Positions 9,038-18,063 of a DNA stretch of 64,000 nt are shown here, one piece after another. Made by a program: the position numbers and the translations under genes. The stretch comes from Agrococcus sediminis (lineage in GTDB: Bacteria > Actinomycetota > Actinomycetes > Actinomycetales > Microbacteriaceae): assembly GCF_007923295.1 (NCBI RefSeq), contig NZ_VOIR01000014.1:163825-227824 (forward strand), in the 5' to 3' direction. Every line of letters begins with the position of its first letter. Within the stretch, counting starts at the first letter, position 1. The notes beneath the pieces are model-generated. The model was not told the origin of the DNA, did no database searches, and saw nothing but the letters and a program-made list of their open reading frames with translations.

Positions 9038-9952
9038 GTGCAGGTTCCCCCGCTCGCCCGATCGGGCCTCGATCGCGACCACGCGACCCGCATCGCGGAC
9101 GACGCGGTCGATCGCGCGCTCGAGGACCCCTCGACGCGGATCGTCGCGATCGCCGGCGACCGCGCGCCCGTGCGCGACGGCCGGCTCGTGCGCTTCGCCC
9201 ACGACGAGCTGCCGGATGCCGCGGTGCGCGTCGAGCCGCACGTGCCGCTGAGCTGGCTCGGCAGGCTGCGCCCGCTCCCGGACGGCACGCCGGGCGGGAT
9301 GGTGCTGAGCCTGCTCGTCGCCGAGCCGTTCGAGGTCGAGGGCGCCGAGTGGCGGTCGCTGCGCGAGGTCGGGGCCGACCTCGACGACGCCGACGCCGGC
9401 GTGCTCGTGCAGGCGGTCGCGCTCGGCGTCTGGCAGCGCGAGAGCCACCACAGCCCCGTCGACGGCAGCGCTGCGGCGTTCGAGGAGTCGGGCTGGGTGC
9501 GGCGCGACGGCGGCGGCGGCGCGCACTTCCCGCGCACCGATCCCGCGGTGATCGTGGCGATCCACGACCCCGCCGACGAGCGCATCCTGCTCGGCCACAA
9601 CGCGGCGTGGCCAGAGGGGCGGTACTCGCTCATCGCCGGCTTCGTCGATCCCGGCGAGTCGCTCGAGGCGGCCGTCGTGCGCGAGGTGCTCGAGGAGACG
9701 GGCCTGCGCGTCGAGCGGCCCCGATACCTCGGCTCGCAGCCGTGGCCGTTCCCGCGCAGCCTCATGATCGGCTTCGAGTGCGTGGCGCCCGATCCGAGCA
9801 CGATCGTGCCCGACGGCGTCGAGATCCTCGACGTGCGGTGGTTCACCCGCGACGAGCTGCGCGCGGGCGCGGTGCAGCTGCCCGGCCGCACCTCCATCGC
9901 CGCCTGGATCCTCGACGCGTGGCTCGCCCGGCAGCCGGGCTCGGTGCGGTGA
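9038..9952 (+). CDS. NudC-like Nudix hydrolase (NADH/NAD-cap family) without zinc-ribbon cysteines
   Basis: A 304-residue member of the NudC branch, pyrophosphatases that cleave NAD(H) and in some species remove NAD caps from RNA. The Nudix box is GFVDPGESLEAAVVREVLEETG split across residues about 202-223, followed by the NudC signature SQPWPFPRS (about 232). The upstream zinc-ribbon segment that normally carries four cysteines is here RESHHSPVDGS...GGGGAHFPRTDP with no Cys. The start GTG 9038 has GGAGG four bases upstream and gives a typical N-terminus; ATG 8978 is an alternative that would overlap the divergent gene. The stop overlaps the uvrD2-like start. Confidence 0.85.
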   Translation: MQVPPLARSGLDRDHATRIADDAVDRALEDPSTRIVAIAGDRAPVRDGRLVRFAHDELPDAAVRVEPHVPLSWLGRLRPLPDGTPGGMVLSLLVAEPFEVEGAEWRSLREVGADLDDADAGVLVQAVALGVWQRESHHSPVDGSAAAFEESGWVRRDGGGGAHFPRTDPAVIVAIHDPADERILLGHNAAWPEGRYSLIAGFVDPGESLEAAVVREVLEETGLRVERPRYLGSQPWPFPRSLMIGFECVAPDPSTIVPDGVEILDVRWFTRDELRAGAVQLPGRTSIAAWILDAWLARQPGSVR

Positions 9953-11658
9953 CCGCGGGCGCGAAGCCCGACGCCGACCGCATCCTCGCCGGCCTCGACG
10001 AGCAGCAGCGGCTGGCGGCGACCACCCTCGGCGGCCCCGTCGCGATCCTCGCCGGCGCCGGCACGGGCAAGACGCGCGCGATCACGCACCGCATCGCCTA
10101 CGCGGTCGCGACCGGCGACCAGGTCGAGCACGCCTCGCTCGCGCTCACCTTCACGAGCCGCGCGGCGGGCGAGATGCGCACGCGCCTCGCGCGCCTCGGC
10201 GCCGGGGGCGTGCAGGCGCGCACCTTCCACGCCGCCGCGCTCGCGCAGCTGTCGCACTTCTGGCCGCGCATCACCGGCTCGCGCATGCCGCAGCTGCTGC
10301 CCCAGAAGGCGAAGCTGCTCGCCGACGCGGCCGCGCAGCTCCGGCTCCGGCTGCCGACCGCACAGCTGCGCGACGCCGCGGGCGAGATCGAGTGGCGCAA
10401 GTCGCAGGCGATGACGATGGAGGACTACGGGCTGCAGGCGCGCATCCGGCCCATGCCGACGGGCGTCGACGCCGAGACGATGATCGACCTGCACATGGCG
10501 TACGAGCGCGTGAAGGACGAGCGCCGGCAGATCGACTTCGAGGACGTGCTGCTCGCGACCACCGGGATGCTCGAGCGCGAGCCCGTCGTCGCCGACGAGG
10601 TGCGCTCCCGCTACCGCCACTTCACCGTCGACGAGTACCAGGACGTCTCGCCCATGCAGCAGCAGCTGCTCGCCGCGTGGCTCGGCGACCGACGCGACGT
10701 CTGCGTCGTCGGCGACCCGAGCCAGACCATCTACTCGTTCGCCGGCGCCGACCCGGCGAGCCTGTCGCGCTTCGTGCACGACCACCCCGACGCCGAGGTG
10801 GTGCGGCTCGAGCGCTCCTACCGCTCCACGGCCGCGATCGTGGGCTGCGCCAACCGGCTGATGCGCGGTCGCGACGCGCTCACGCTCACCGCCGCGTCGG
10901 GGGAGCACGGCCTCGAGCCCGCGGTCGCGGTGCACGGCAACGACACCGCGGAGGCGGCGGCGATCGCGGCAGCGTGCCGCGCGCAGGTCGACGCGGGCGC
11001 CGACCCCGGCAGCATCGCCGTGCTCACGCGCTTCCACGCGCAGTCGGGCCTCATCGAGCAGGCGCTCGCCGGCGTCGGCCTGTCGTCGACGGTGCGCGGC
11101 TCGGTGCGCTTCTTCGAGCTGCCCGTCATCAAGCGCGCCGTCATGATGCTGCGGAGCGCCCCGGCCGACGGCCGGCCGGTCTTCCAGGCGGTCACCGACA
11201 TCGTGATGGGGCTCGGCTACCGCGCGGAGCCGCCGGCCACGCACGGCGAGGAGCGCTCGCAGTGGGATGCGCTGCACGCGCTCGTCACGCTCGCGGAGGA
11301 GGCGGGCGGCACCGACCTGCCCGCGTTCGCCGCCGACCTCCAGCGCCGGGCCCAGACGGAGCACGAGCCGACGGTCGCGGCCGTCACGATCGCCACGATC
11401 CACGCGGCGAAGGGCCTCGAGTGGCAGCACGTGCACGTGTGCGGCCTCGCCGAGGGGTTGCTGCCGATCTCGCACGCGACGACACTCGCCGAGATCGACG
11501 AGGAGCGCCGGCTCCTCTACGTCGCCATCACCCGCGCGCAGCGCAGCCTGTCGCTGACGTGGGCGCAGCACTCGGGCCACGCCGTCAGGCAGCCATCCCG
11601 GTTCCTCGCCGAGCTGCGTGCGGGCAGGCCCGCGGCCGCGGGCGGCGCAGCGCGCTGA
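9949..11658 (+). CDS. UvrD2-like superfamily 1A DNA helicase
   Basis: A 569-residue 3'-5' DNA helicase. Motifs: Walker A AGAGTGKTR (about 37-45), TFTSRAAGEM, DEYQD (about 227), GDPSQTIYSFAGAD, TIHAAKGLEW and LYVAITRAQRSL (about 522). It sits after nudC as mycobacterial uvrD2 (Rv3198c) does. It ends soon after motif VI, so the C-terminal HRDC domain and tetracysteine region known in mycobacterial UvrD2 are absent. It starts at GTG 9949 by GTGA overlap with the Nudix gene. Its 3' end overlaps the convergent TOMM-like gene by 74 bases. Confidence 0.88.
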   Translation: MTAGAKPDADRILAGLDEQQRLAATTLGGPVAILAGAGTGKTRAITHRIAYAVATGDQVEHASLALTFTSRAAGEMRTRLARLGAGGVQARTFHAAALAQLSHFWPRITGSRMPQLLPQKAKLLADAAAQLRLRLPTAQLRDAAGEIEWRKSQAMTMEDYGLQARIRPMPTGVDAETMIDLHMAYERVKDERRQIDFEDVLLATTGMLEREPVVADEVRSRYRHFTVDEYQDVSPMQQQLLAAWLGDRRDVCVVGDPSQTIYSFAGADPASLSRFVHDHPDAEVVRLERSYRSTAAIVGCANRLMRGRDALTLTAASGEHGLEPAVAVHGNDTAEAAAIAAACRAQVDAGADPGSIAVLTRFHAQSGLIEQALAGVGLSSTVRGSVRFFELPVIKRAVMMLRSAPADGRPVFQAVTDIVMGLGYRAEPPATHGEERSQWDALHALVTLAEEAGGTDLPAFAADLQRRAQTEHEPTVAAVTIATIHAAKGLEWQHVHVCGLAEGLLPISHATTLAEIDEERRLLYVAITRAQRSLSLTWAQHSGHAVRQPSRFLAELRAGRPAAAGGAAR

Positions 11659-12292
11659 CCGCGCCGTCGCGCTGCGCGATCCGGGCGCCCCACCCCGCCG
11701 GCAGGCCGCCCGCCTCGAGCCGCCGCAGCGCGTCCAGCACCGTCACGACGGTCTGCGCGGCGGCGCTCGGGCTCGGCACGGGCACGAGATGGCCGGGCAC
11801 GAGCGCATCGTCGACCGGCGCGCACGCCGAGCAGCCGGCGCCCTCGGGCACGTAGGGGCCCACCTGCACCCACGCGTCGCCGACGACGACGGGCAGGTGC
11901 GCGACGCCGGCGTCGAGCAGCCGCTCCTGCTCGCGCGGCGGCAGGCGCCACGCGGCGACCGGGATCACGAGCCCGTCGTCGGCGGCCGGGTGCCCCGCGG
12001 CCCGCACCGCGCGGTGCACGTCGAGGGCGAGCCGGATGCGCCCGCGCACGCGGGCGGGCACGCGCGGCGCGGTCTCGAGGAGCGCGGGCGCGAGCCGCTC
12101 GAGCAGCGCCCCGGCCGGCTCGTCGCCGAGCAGCTGCTCGAGCTCGCGGCGCACGACGCCCCGCGTCAGCAGGGCGACGCCGCGCAGCGTCGGCTCGTCG
12201 GCGTCGAGCTCGACGACCGGCTGCTGCGCGCCGATCGCGATCCGGTCGGGGGAGGTGCGGAAGACGGCGAGGTGCGGATCGAGTCGGAGCAT
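11585..12292 (-). CDS. TOMM/ThiF-like protein (cyclodehydratase leader-binding family), divergent
   Basis: A 235-residue protein. The N-terminus (RLDPHLAVFRTSPDRIAIG) and the later VGPYVPEGAGCSACAPVDD resemble the RiPP-recognition and Cys-containing parts of TOMM cyclodehydratase or ThiF-like proteins that sit beside uvrD2 in other actinobacteria. No nucleotide-binding Gly-rich loop is seen, so it is not a full E1 enzyme. There is no YcaO gene or precursor peptide nearby. Its tail is Arg-rich and overlaps the uvrD2-like gene. The family call rests on memory of similar proteins and is tentative; the actual role is unknown. Confidence 0.55.
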   Translation of the reverse strand: MLRLDPHLAVFRTSPDRIAIGAQQPVVELDADEPTLRGVALLTRGVVRRELEQLLGDEPAGALLERLAPALLETAPRVPARVRGRIRLALDVHRAVRAAGHPAADDGLVIPVAAWRLPPREQERLLDAGVAHLPVVVGDAWVQVGPYVPEGAGCSACAPVDDALVPGHLVPVPSPSAAAQTVVTVLDALRRLEAGGLPAGWGARIAQRDGAVSALRRPRPRACPHAARRGTGMAA

Positions 12293-12359
12293 GGCGGCAT
12301 GGTGCGCCAGCAGCCGCGATCGCGTCGGCGGCTCTCCACAGGCGCGGCGGCGCCCCGGC

Positions 12360-13838
12360 TCAGGCCCGGGTCGGCCCGCCGTCCGCGTCGTCGTCGGGCT
12401 CGGGCTCGTCGGCGCTGGCCTCGTCGGCAGCTGGCTCGTCGACGCTGGCCTCGTCGGCGCCGGCCTCCTCGGCCGCGGGCCCTTCGCCGTCGGCCGGCTC
12501 GGACCCCGCCGCGGGCTCCACCGCGCCGCGCTCGGCGTCGTCGAGCAGCTCCTGCAGCGCGAGGTCCATCTCGTCGAGCTCGCCCGCGCCCTGCAGGCGG
12601 GCGATCACGCGCGAGGGGTCGTCGATGTCGGCCGAGCCGGGCATGAGGTCTGGCTGGTCCCAGAGCGAGTCGCGCACCTGCGGGCCCACCGCATCCGTCA
12701 CCGCGCGCCAGAACGCCGCGGCCTCGCGCAGCCTGCGCGGGCGGATCTCGAGGCCGACGAGCGTGCCGAACGCCTTCTCGGCCGGGCCGCCCGAGGCGCG
12801 GCGGCGCCGCACGGTCTCGGCGATCGCGTCGCGCCGCGGCAGCCGCTGCGTCGCCGACTCCGTGACGGCGTCGACCCAGCCCTCGATGAGCGCGATCGTC
12901 GTCTCGAGCCGCGCGAGCGTCTCGACCTGCTCGTCGGTCTTCGGCGGGATGAGCGCGCCGCTCTGCAGCGCCTGCCGCAGCTCCTCGGGGTTGGTGGGGT
13001 CGAAGGTCTCGGCGAGCTCCTCGAGGCGGTCGACGTCGATGCGGATGCCCTCGGCGTACTCGCGCACGGAGGAGAGCACGTGCAGCCGCAGCCAGCGCGC
13101 GTGGTGGAACAGGCGCGCGTGGGCGAGCTCGCGCACCGCCATCCAGATGCGCACCTGGTCCTCGGGGATCTCGAGCCCCTCCGCGGCGGTGCGCAGGTTC
13201 ACGGGGAGCAGCGCGCCGCGCCCCTCGAGCAGCGGGAAGCCGAAGTCGCCGCCCGCGACGGTCTCGCGCGCGAGCTGGCCCACGACCGTGCCCAGCTGCA
13301 TCGCGAACATCGTGCCGCCCACGTTGCGCAGGATGCGTTCGGCGCCCGCGAGCATCTCCTGCGCCTCCTCCGGCGCGTGCTCCTGCATGGCGCGCGTGAG
13401 GGCGCTCGCGATGCTGTTGGCGACCGGCTCGCTCATCTCCTGCCAGACGGGCATCGTGGCGTCGACCCACTGCTGGCGCGAGAGCAGCTGCAGCTCGGTC
13501 GCGGCCACGCCGATGTCGGTCGTCTCGCCGAGCCACAGGGCGGCGAGGTCGGCGGCCTGGCGCACGGCGTCGCGCTCGGCGCTCGTGACGGAGCCGGGGT
13601 CGCGCTGCACGGCGGCGGACGCCTGCCGCGTGGCGGCCGACCAGTCGATGCCGTCCTCCGTGCGCGAGAGCGCCGCCTGCAGCTGCGCCATGAGCGCCTG
13701 CAGCTGCGCGGGGTCGGCGGGCATGCCCGCCGCGCCCGCGAGGCGGGTGGGGTCGATGGGCCCCTCGCCCGAGAGGAAGCGCTGCAGCATCTCTCGCAGC
13801 TCGTCCTCAGGGCGGCGGTCGTCGGAGTCCTCAGGCAT
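12360..13838 (-). CDS. DUF2342 zinc-dependent metalloprotease-like protein
   Basis: A 492-residue actinobacterial zincin-like protein, homologue of mycobacterial Rv3195. The family signature occurs as VRELAHARLFHHARWL (about residues 232-247). The last 60 or so residues are an acidic low-complexity tail with repeated EASxDEPAADEAS units, which looks disordered. It is divergent from the PDZ-Lon gene, and the two share overlapping -10 boxes. TAGCGT lies six bases before ATG 13838 with no Shine-Dalgarno, so it is leaderless. Its substrate is unknown. Confidence 0.85.
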   Translation of the reverse strand: MPEDSDDRRPEDELREMLQRFLSGEGPIDPTRLAGAAGMPADPAQLQALMAQLQAALSRTEDGIDWSAATRQASAAVQRDPGSVTSAERDAVRQAADLAALWLGETTDIGVAATELQLLSRQQWVDATMPVWQEMSEPVANSIASALTRAMQEHAPEEAQEMLAGAERILRNVGGTMFAMQLGTVVGQLARETVAGGDFGFPLLEGRGALLPVNLRTAAEGLEIPEDQVRIWMAVRELAHARLFHHARWLRLHVLSSVREYAEGIRIDVDRLEELAETFDPTNPEELRQALQSGALIPPKTDEQVETLARLETTIALIEGWVDAVTESATQRLPRRDAIAETVRRRRASGGPAEKAFGTLVGLEIRPRRLREAAAFWRAVTDAVGPQVRDSLWDQPDLMPGSADIDDPSRVIARLQGAGELDEMDLALQELLDDAERGAVEPAAGSEPADGEGPAAEEAGADEASVDEPAADEASADEPEPDDDADGGPTRA

Positions 13839-13843
13839 GCGAC

Positions 13844-13850
13844 TACGCTA
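13844..13850. promoter_or_regulatory. Overlapping bidirectional -10 boxes
   Basis: The heptamer TACGCTA reads TACGCT on the plus strand (nine bases before ATG 13859) and TAGCGT on the minus strand (six bases before ATG 13838). The two divergent starts are only 20 bases apart, so the boxes for both genes share five base pairs. RNA polymerase cannot open both at once, so the two genes are probably expressed alternately. Confidence 0.6.
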
Positions 13851-13858
13851 GCCCCGTC

Positions 13859-14995
13859 ATGTCTGAACCCGCCGGGATCGCGCCCCTGACGCCCTCCGCC
13901 GTCCGCGAACAGCACGCGCGTCCGCGCTTCCCCGACATCCGCCCGAGGCGCCTGCGGCGCATCGGCTGGGTCGGCCTCGCGGCCGCAGGCGCCGCCTCGC
14001 TCGCGCTCGCGTTCGTGCCGTCGCCCTACGTGGTCGAGGTGCCGGGGCCGACGTTCGACACCCTGGGCGAGACGGATGCGGGACCGCTCATCTCCATCGA
14101 GGGCGTCGAGACCTACCCCACGGAGGGCGAGCTGCGGCTGCTCACCGTCTCGCTCTTCGGCAACCCCGAGCGGCCGCTGACGTGGGTCGATGTCGCAGAG
14201 GCGTACCTCGACCCCTCCGACTCGATCATCCCGATGGACGCCGCGTTCCCGCCCGACGTGTCGGTGCAGGACTCGAACGAGGCCGGCCGCATCGAGATGC
14301 AGAACTCGCAGGCAGCCGCGATCGCGGCCGCGCTGCTGCACGAGGGCTACCCGGTCGACAGCGACGTGCGCGTCGCGGGCGTCATCGACGGCTCGCCCGC
14401 CGAGGGCGTCCTGCGCGAGGACGACCGCATCCTGCGGGTCAACGGCGACACCGCCTACGACGTGTGGTCGATCCGTGAGTCGATCGCCGCCGTCGACGGC
14501 GCGACGTCGTTCGAGATCGAGCGCGACGGCGAGCCGCTGACGGTCGAGGTGACGCCGCTCGTCGAAGGCGACCAGCGGCTCGTGGGCATCTACCCGGCCA
14601 ACGAGTTCGAGTTCCCCTTCGAGGTCGACATCCAGCTGCCCAACGTGGGCGGGCCGAGCGCCGGCATGATGTTCGCGCTCGGCATCGTCGACGAGCTGAC
14701 GCCGGGCGCGCTCACCGCGGGCACGCAGTGGGCGGGCACGGGCACCATCTCGGCGCTCGGCGACGTGGGCGGCATCGGCGGCATCGTGCAGAAGATGCAC
14801 GGCGCGGTCGACGCGGGCGCGACGCACTTCCTGGCGCCGGCGGACAACTGCGGCGAGGTCGTCGGGCACGTGCCGGAGGGGCTCACCGTGTACGCCGTCG
14901 AGACGCTCGACGACGCGATCGCCGCCGTCGAGGCGGTGGCGATGAACGCCGACACCTCGGGGCTGCCGGTCTGCGGAGCCGCACCGGCCTCATAG
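13859..14995 (+). CDS. PDZ-domain S16 (Lon-type) membrane-anchored protease
   Basis: A 378-residue protein, homologue of mycobacterial Rv3194c. One membrane segment at about residues 39-58 is followed by an extracytoplasmic PDZ domain (about 165-235: GVIDGSPAEGVLREDDRILRVNG region) and an S16 Lon protease domain. The Ser of the Ser-Lys dyad is in GGPSAGMMFALG and the Lys in GGIVQKMHGAVDAGA. It lacks an AAA+ module, so it is an ATP-independent envelope protease. It is the first of two genes before UPF0182; start ATG 13859. Confidence 0.88.
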   Translation: MSEPAGIAPLTPSAVREQHARPRFPDIRPRRLRRIGWVGLAAAGAASLALAFVPSPYVVEVPGPTFDTLGETDAGPLISIEGVETYPTEGELRLLTVSLFGNPERPLTWVDVAEAYLDPSDSIIPMDAAFPPDVSVQDSNEAGRIEMQNSQAAAIAAALLHEGYPVDSDVRVAGVIDGSPAEGVLREDDRILRVNGDTAYDVWSIRESIAAVDGATSFEIERDGEPLTVEVTPLVEGDQRLVGIYPANEFEFPFEVDIQLPNVGGPSAGMMFALGIVDELTPGALTAGTQWAGTGTISALGDVGGIGGIVQKMHGAVDAGATHFLAPADNCGEVVGHVPEGLTVYAVETLDDAIAAVEAVAMNADTSGLPVCGAAPAS

Positions 14996-15050
14996 GCTCG
15001 GCGGATACGATGGGCGGCACCGCCCGCACCACAGCTTGGAGCTCCACGAC

Positions 15051-18017
15051 GTGTCCGCCAACGCCGAACGACCGACCGCCTCGACGACGGGCAGGAGGGG
15101 CCCTTCGCCGCTCCTGGTGACGGTGCTGATCGTGGGTGCCATCATCGGCGCCTTCGTGATGTTCTCGGGCTTCTACGCCGACATCCTCTGGTTCGACCAG
15201 CTCGGCTTCATCCAGGTGCTCCAGACGCGCTGGCTGTCGATGCTCGTGATGTTCCTCATCGGCTTCGTCGCGATGGCTGTGCCGGTCGCCCTCAGCGTGC
15301 AGATCGCCTACCGCTCGCGCCCCGTCTACGCGCAGCTCAACTCGCAGCTCGACCGCTATCAGGAGCTCGTCGAGCCGCTGCGGAAGGTCGGCATGTGGAC
15401 GGCGCCGGTCGCGCTGGGCCTCTTCTCGGGGCTCGCGTCGGCCTCGCAGTGGGAGACGGCGCAGCTGTGGCTCAACCGGAAGCCGTTCGGCGAGGTCGAC
15501 CCGCAGTTCGGCCTCGACATCGGCTTCTACGTCTTCGAGCTGCCCTTCTACCAGCAGGTGCTCGGCTTCGCGCTCGCGGTGCTGTTCATCTCGGCCGTCG
15601 CCTCGCTCGCCACGGCCTACCTCTACGGCGCCATCCGCGTCACGGGCCGCGAGGTGCGCGTCTCCCGGTCGGCGCGCATCCAGCTCGCCGTCATCGGCGC
15701 GCTCTACATGCTCGCGCTCGGCGCTTCGATCTGGCTCGGCCAGTACGCGGCGCTCGCGCAGACCTCGCAGGGCTTCCTCGCGACCGGTGCGGGCTACACC
15801 GAGGTCAACGCCACCATCCCCGGCGCGCAGATCCTCGCCGGCATCGCCGCGCTCGTCGGCGTCTTCTTCATCGTCACCGCCGTGATCGGCCGCTGGCGCA
15901 TCGCCGTCGTCGGCACGGCCCTGCTCATCGCCGCCTCGCTCGTGGTCGGCGTCGCCTACCCGGCGATCGTGCAGCGCTTCCAGGTCGACCCGAGCGCGCG
16001 CACGCTCGAGGCCGAGTACATCCAGCGCAACATCGACGCGACCCGTGCAGCGTGGGACGTCGACGACATGGTCGAGACCGACTCCGACGCCCGCACCGAC
16101 GCCGAGCCCGGCGCGCTCCGCGCCGACGCCGAGACGACGGCGAACATCCGCATCATCGACCCCGCGCTCGTCTCCGACGCCTTCGCCAACCTGCAGGAGT
16201 ACCGCCAGTACTACGGCTTCGCCGAGCAGCTCGACGTCGACCGCTACGAGATCGACGGCGAGATCCAGGACACCGTGATCGCGCTGCGCGAGCTCGACCT
16301 CTCGGGGCTCGACGAGGACAGCTGGTACAACCGCCACATCGTCTACACGCACGGCTACGGCGCCGTCGCGGCGTACGGCAACCAGCGCGGCCAGGAGGGC
16401 CAGCCCGTCTTCCTGCAGGGCGGCATCCCCACCGAAGGCGCGCTCGGCGAGTTCGAGCCGCGCGTGTACTTCGGCGAGTCGACCCCCGACTACTCGATCG
16501 TCGGCGGCCCCGAGGGCTCGCCCGACCTCGAGCTCGACTACCCGCGCTCGACCGAGGAGGGCAGCGGCAACGCGACGACGACCTTCTCGGGCGACGGCGG
16601 CCCGCGGCTCGACAGCGTCATCAACCGGCTCGCGTACGCGCTGAAGTTCCAGTCCGAGCAGATCATCCTCTCGGACGCCGTCACCTCCGAGTCGCAGATC
16701 CTCTACGACCGCCACCCCCGCGACCGCGTCGCGGCCGTCGCGCCGTACCTGACGCTCGACTCCGACACCTACCCGGCGGTCGTCGACGAGCGGCTCGTGT
16801 GGATCGTCGACGGCATGACGACCTCGTCGAGCTACCCGTACGCGTCGCACCGGTCGTTCTCGCAGACGATCGCCGACACCACGAACGCGAACCCGTCGCT
16901 CGTGCCCGGCGACATCATCAACTACATGCGCAACTCGGTGAAGGCCGTGGTGGATGCGTACGACGGCTCGGTCACGCTGTACGCGTGGGACACCGAGGAC
17001 CCGGTGCTGCAGGCGTGGCAGCAGATCTACCCCGGCACGATCCGGCCGATCAGCGAGATGTCGGGCGACCTCATGAGCCACGTGCGCTACCCGGCCGACA
17101 TGTTCAAGCTGCAGCGCAACATCCTCGGCGACTACCACGTGACGAACCCGGCGACGTTCTTCTCGGGCGACGACCAGTGGTCGACGCCGGCCGACCCGAC
17201 GTGGTCGAACTCGCAGGTGCCCGCGCCGCCGCAGCCGCCGTACTACCTGACGATGTCGGTGGACGGGCAGGATCCGGCGTTCACGCTCTACTCCACCTTC
17301 ATCCCGCGCGACGGCCGCGAGATCCTCTACGGCTACCTCTCCGTGAACGCCGACGCGGGCTCGACGCCGGGCGAGGTCTCCGAGGACTACGGCAGGCTCA
17401 CGCTGCAGATGCTGCCCAAGGACAGATCGATCCCGGGACCGGGTCAGGTGCAGAACACGTTCGACACCGACGACGAGGTCTCGCGCGAGCTCAACCTGCT
17501 GCGGCAGGGCGCGTCCGACGTGCTGAACGGCAACCTGCTGACGCTGCCGGTCGGCGGCGGCCTGCTCTACGTGCAGCCGGTCTACCTGCAGTCGACCGGT
17601 GCGACCTCGTACCCGGTGCTGCGGAAGATCCTGGTGGCGTTCGGCGACGACATCGCCTTCGAGGACACGCTCGACGAAGCGCTCGACGCGCTCTTCGGTG
17701 GCGACTCGGGGGCTGAGGCGGGCGACTCGGACGTCGACCCCGGGGCGCCGGGGGAGGAGCCGGCCGAGCCCGGCCAGGAGCCCTCGACCGACCTGCAGGC
17801 GCAGCTCGACGCGGTGCTGCAGGAGGCCGGCGCCGCGCTCCAGGAGCGCCAGGCGGCCTACGCCGAGAACGACCTGGTCGCGGCCGCGGAGGCCGACCAG
17901 CGGCTCACGGCGGCGCTGCAGCAGGCGGTCGAGCTCTCGGCGCAGATCGAGGGCGAGCCGCTGCCGGAGGAGACCGCTCCCGCCGAGCCGGCGCCCACGG
18001 AGTCGCCCGCGCCGTAG
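15051..18017 (+). CDS. UPF0182 family large membrane protein
   Basis: A 988-residue protein of the actinobacterial UPF0182 family (Rv3193c type). It has about seven N-terminal membrane segments in the first 310 residues, a large extracytoplasmic domain (about 320-880) and an acidic, Pro/Ala-rich C-terminal tail with a short coiled-coil-like stretch. Its function is unknown. The start GTG 15051 is preceded by GGAG nine bases upstream; a TACGAT box at 15006-15011 gives a leader of about 35 bases. A TTG at 15036 is an alternative. It follows the PDZ-Lon protease, as in other actinobacteria. Confidence 0.88.
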   Translation: MSANAERPTASTTGRRGPSPLLVTVLIVGAIIGAFVMFSGFYADILWFDQLGFIQVLQTRWLSMLVMFLIGFVAMAVPVALSVQIAYRSRPVYAQLNSQLDRYQELVEPLRKVGMWTAPVALGLFSGLASASQWETAQLWLNRKPFGEVDPQFGLDIGFYVFELPFYQQVLGFALAVLFISAVASLATAYLYGAIRVTGREVRVSRSARIQLAVIGALYMLALGASIWLGQYAALAQTSQGFLATGAGYTEVNATIPGAQILAGIAALVGVFFIVTAVIGRWRIAVVGTALLIAASLVVGVAYPAIVQRFQVDPSARTLEAEYIQRNIDATRAAWDVDDMVETDSDARTDAEPGALRADAETTANIRIIDPALVSDAFANLQEYRQYYGFAEQLDVDRYEIDGEIQDTVIALRELDLSGLDEDSWYNRHIVYTHGYGAVAAYGNQRGQEGQPVFLQGGIPTEGALGEFEPRVYFGESTPDYSIVGGPEGSPDLELDYPRSTEEGSGNATTTFSGDGGPRLDSVINRLAYALKFQSEQIILSDAVTSESQILYDRHPRDRVAAVAPYLTLDSDTYPAVVDERLVWIVDGMTTSSSYPYASHRSFSQTIADTTNANPSLVPGDIINYMRNSVKAVVDAYDGSVTLYAWDTEDPVLQAWQQIYPGTIRPISEMSGDLMSHVRYPADMFKLQRNILGDYHVTNPATFFSGDDQWSTPADPTWSNSQVPAPPQPPYYLTMSVDGQDPAFTLYSTFIPRDGREILYGYLSVNADAGSTPGEVSEDYGRLTLQMLPKDRSIPGPGQVQNTFDTDDEVSRELNLLRQGASDVLNGNLLTLPVGGGLLYVQPVYLQSTGATSYPVLRKILVAFGDDIAFEDTLDEALDALFGGDSGAEAGDSDVDPGAPGEEPAEPGQEPSTDLQAQLDAVLQEAGAALQERQAAYAENDLVAAAEADQRLTAALQQAVELSAQIEGEPLPEETAPAEPAPTESPAP

Positions 18018-18022
18018 CCGAG

Positions 18023-18051
18023 TTGCCGAGCGGCGACATCCCTGGTAACGT
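18023..18051 (+). promoter_or_regulatory. Promoter of initiator tRNA
   Basis: TTGCCG (18023-18028) and TAACGT (18046-18051) are separated by 17 bases, with the tRNA 5' end 12 bases after the -10 box. This is a near-consensus housekeeping promoter. Confidence 0.7.
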
Positions 18052-18063
18052 CTCTTCTTGTGC

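Noticed and set aside
14996-15050. Riboswitch upstream of the UPF0182 gene
   Set aside because: The leader is only about 35 bases after a TACGAT box and has no recognisable aptamer.
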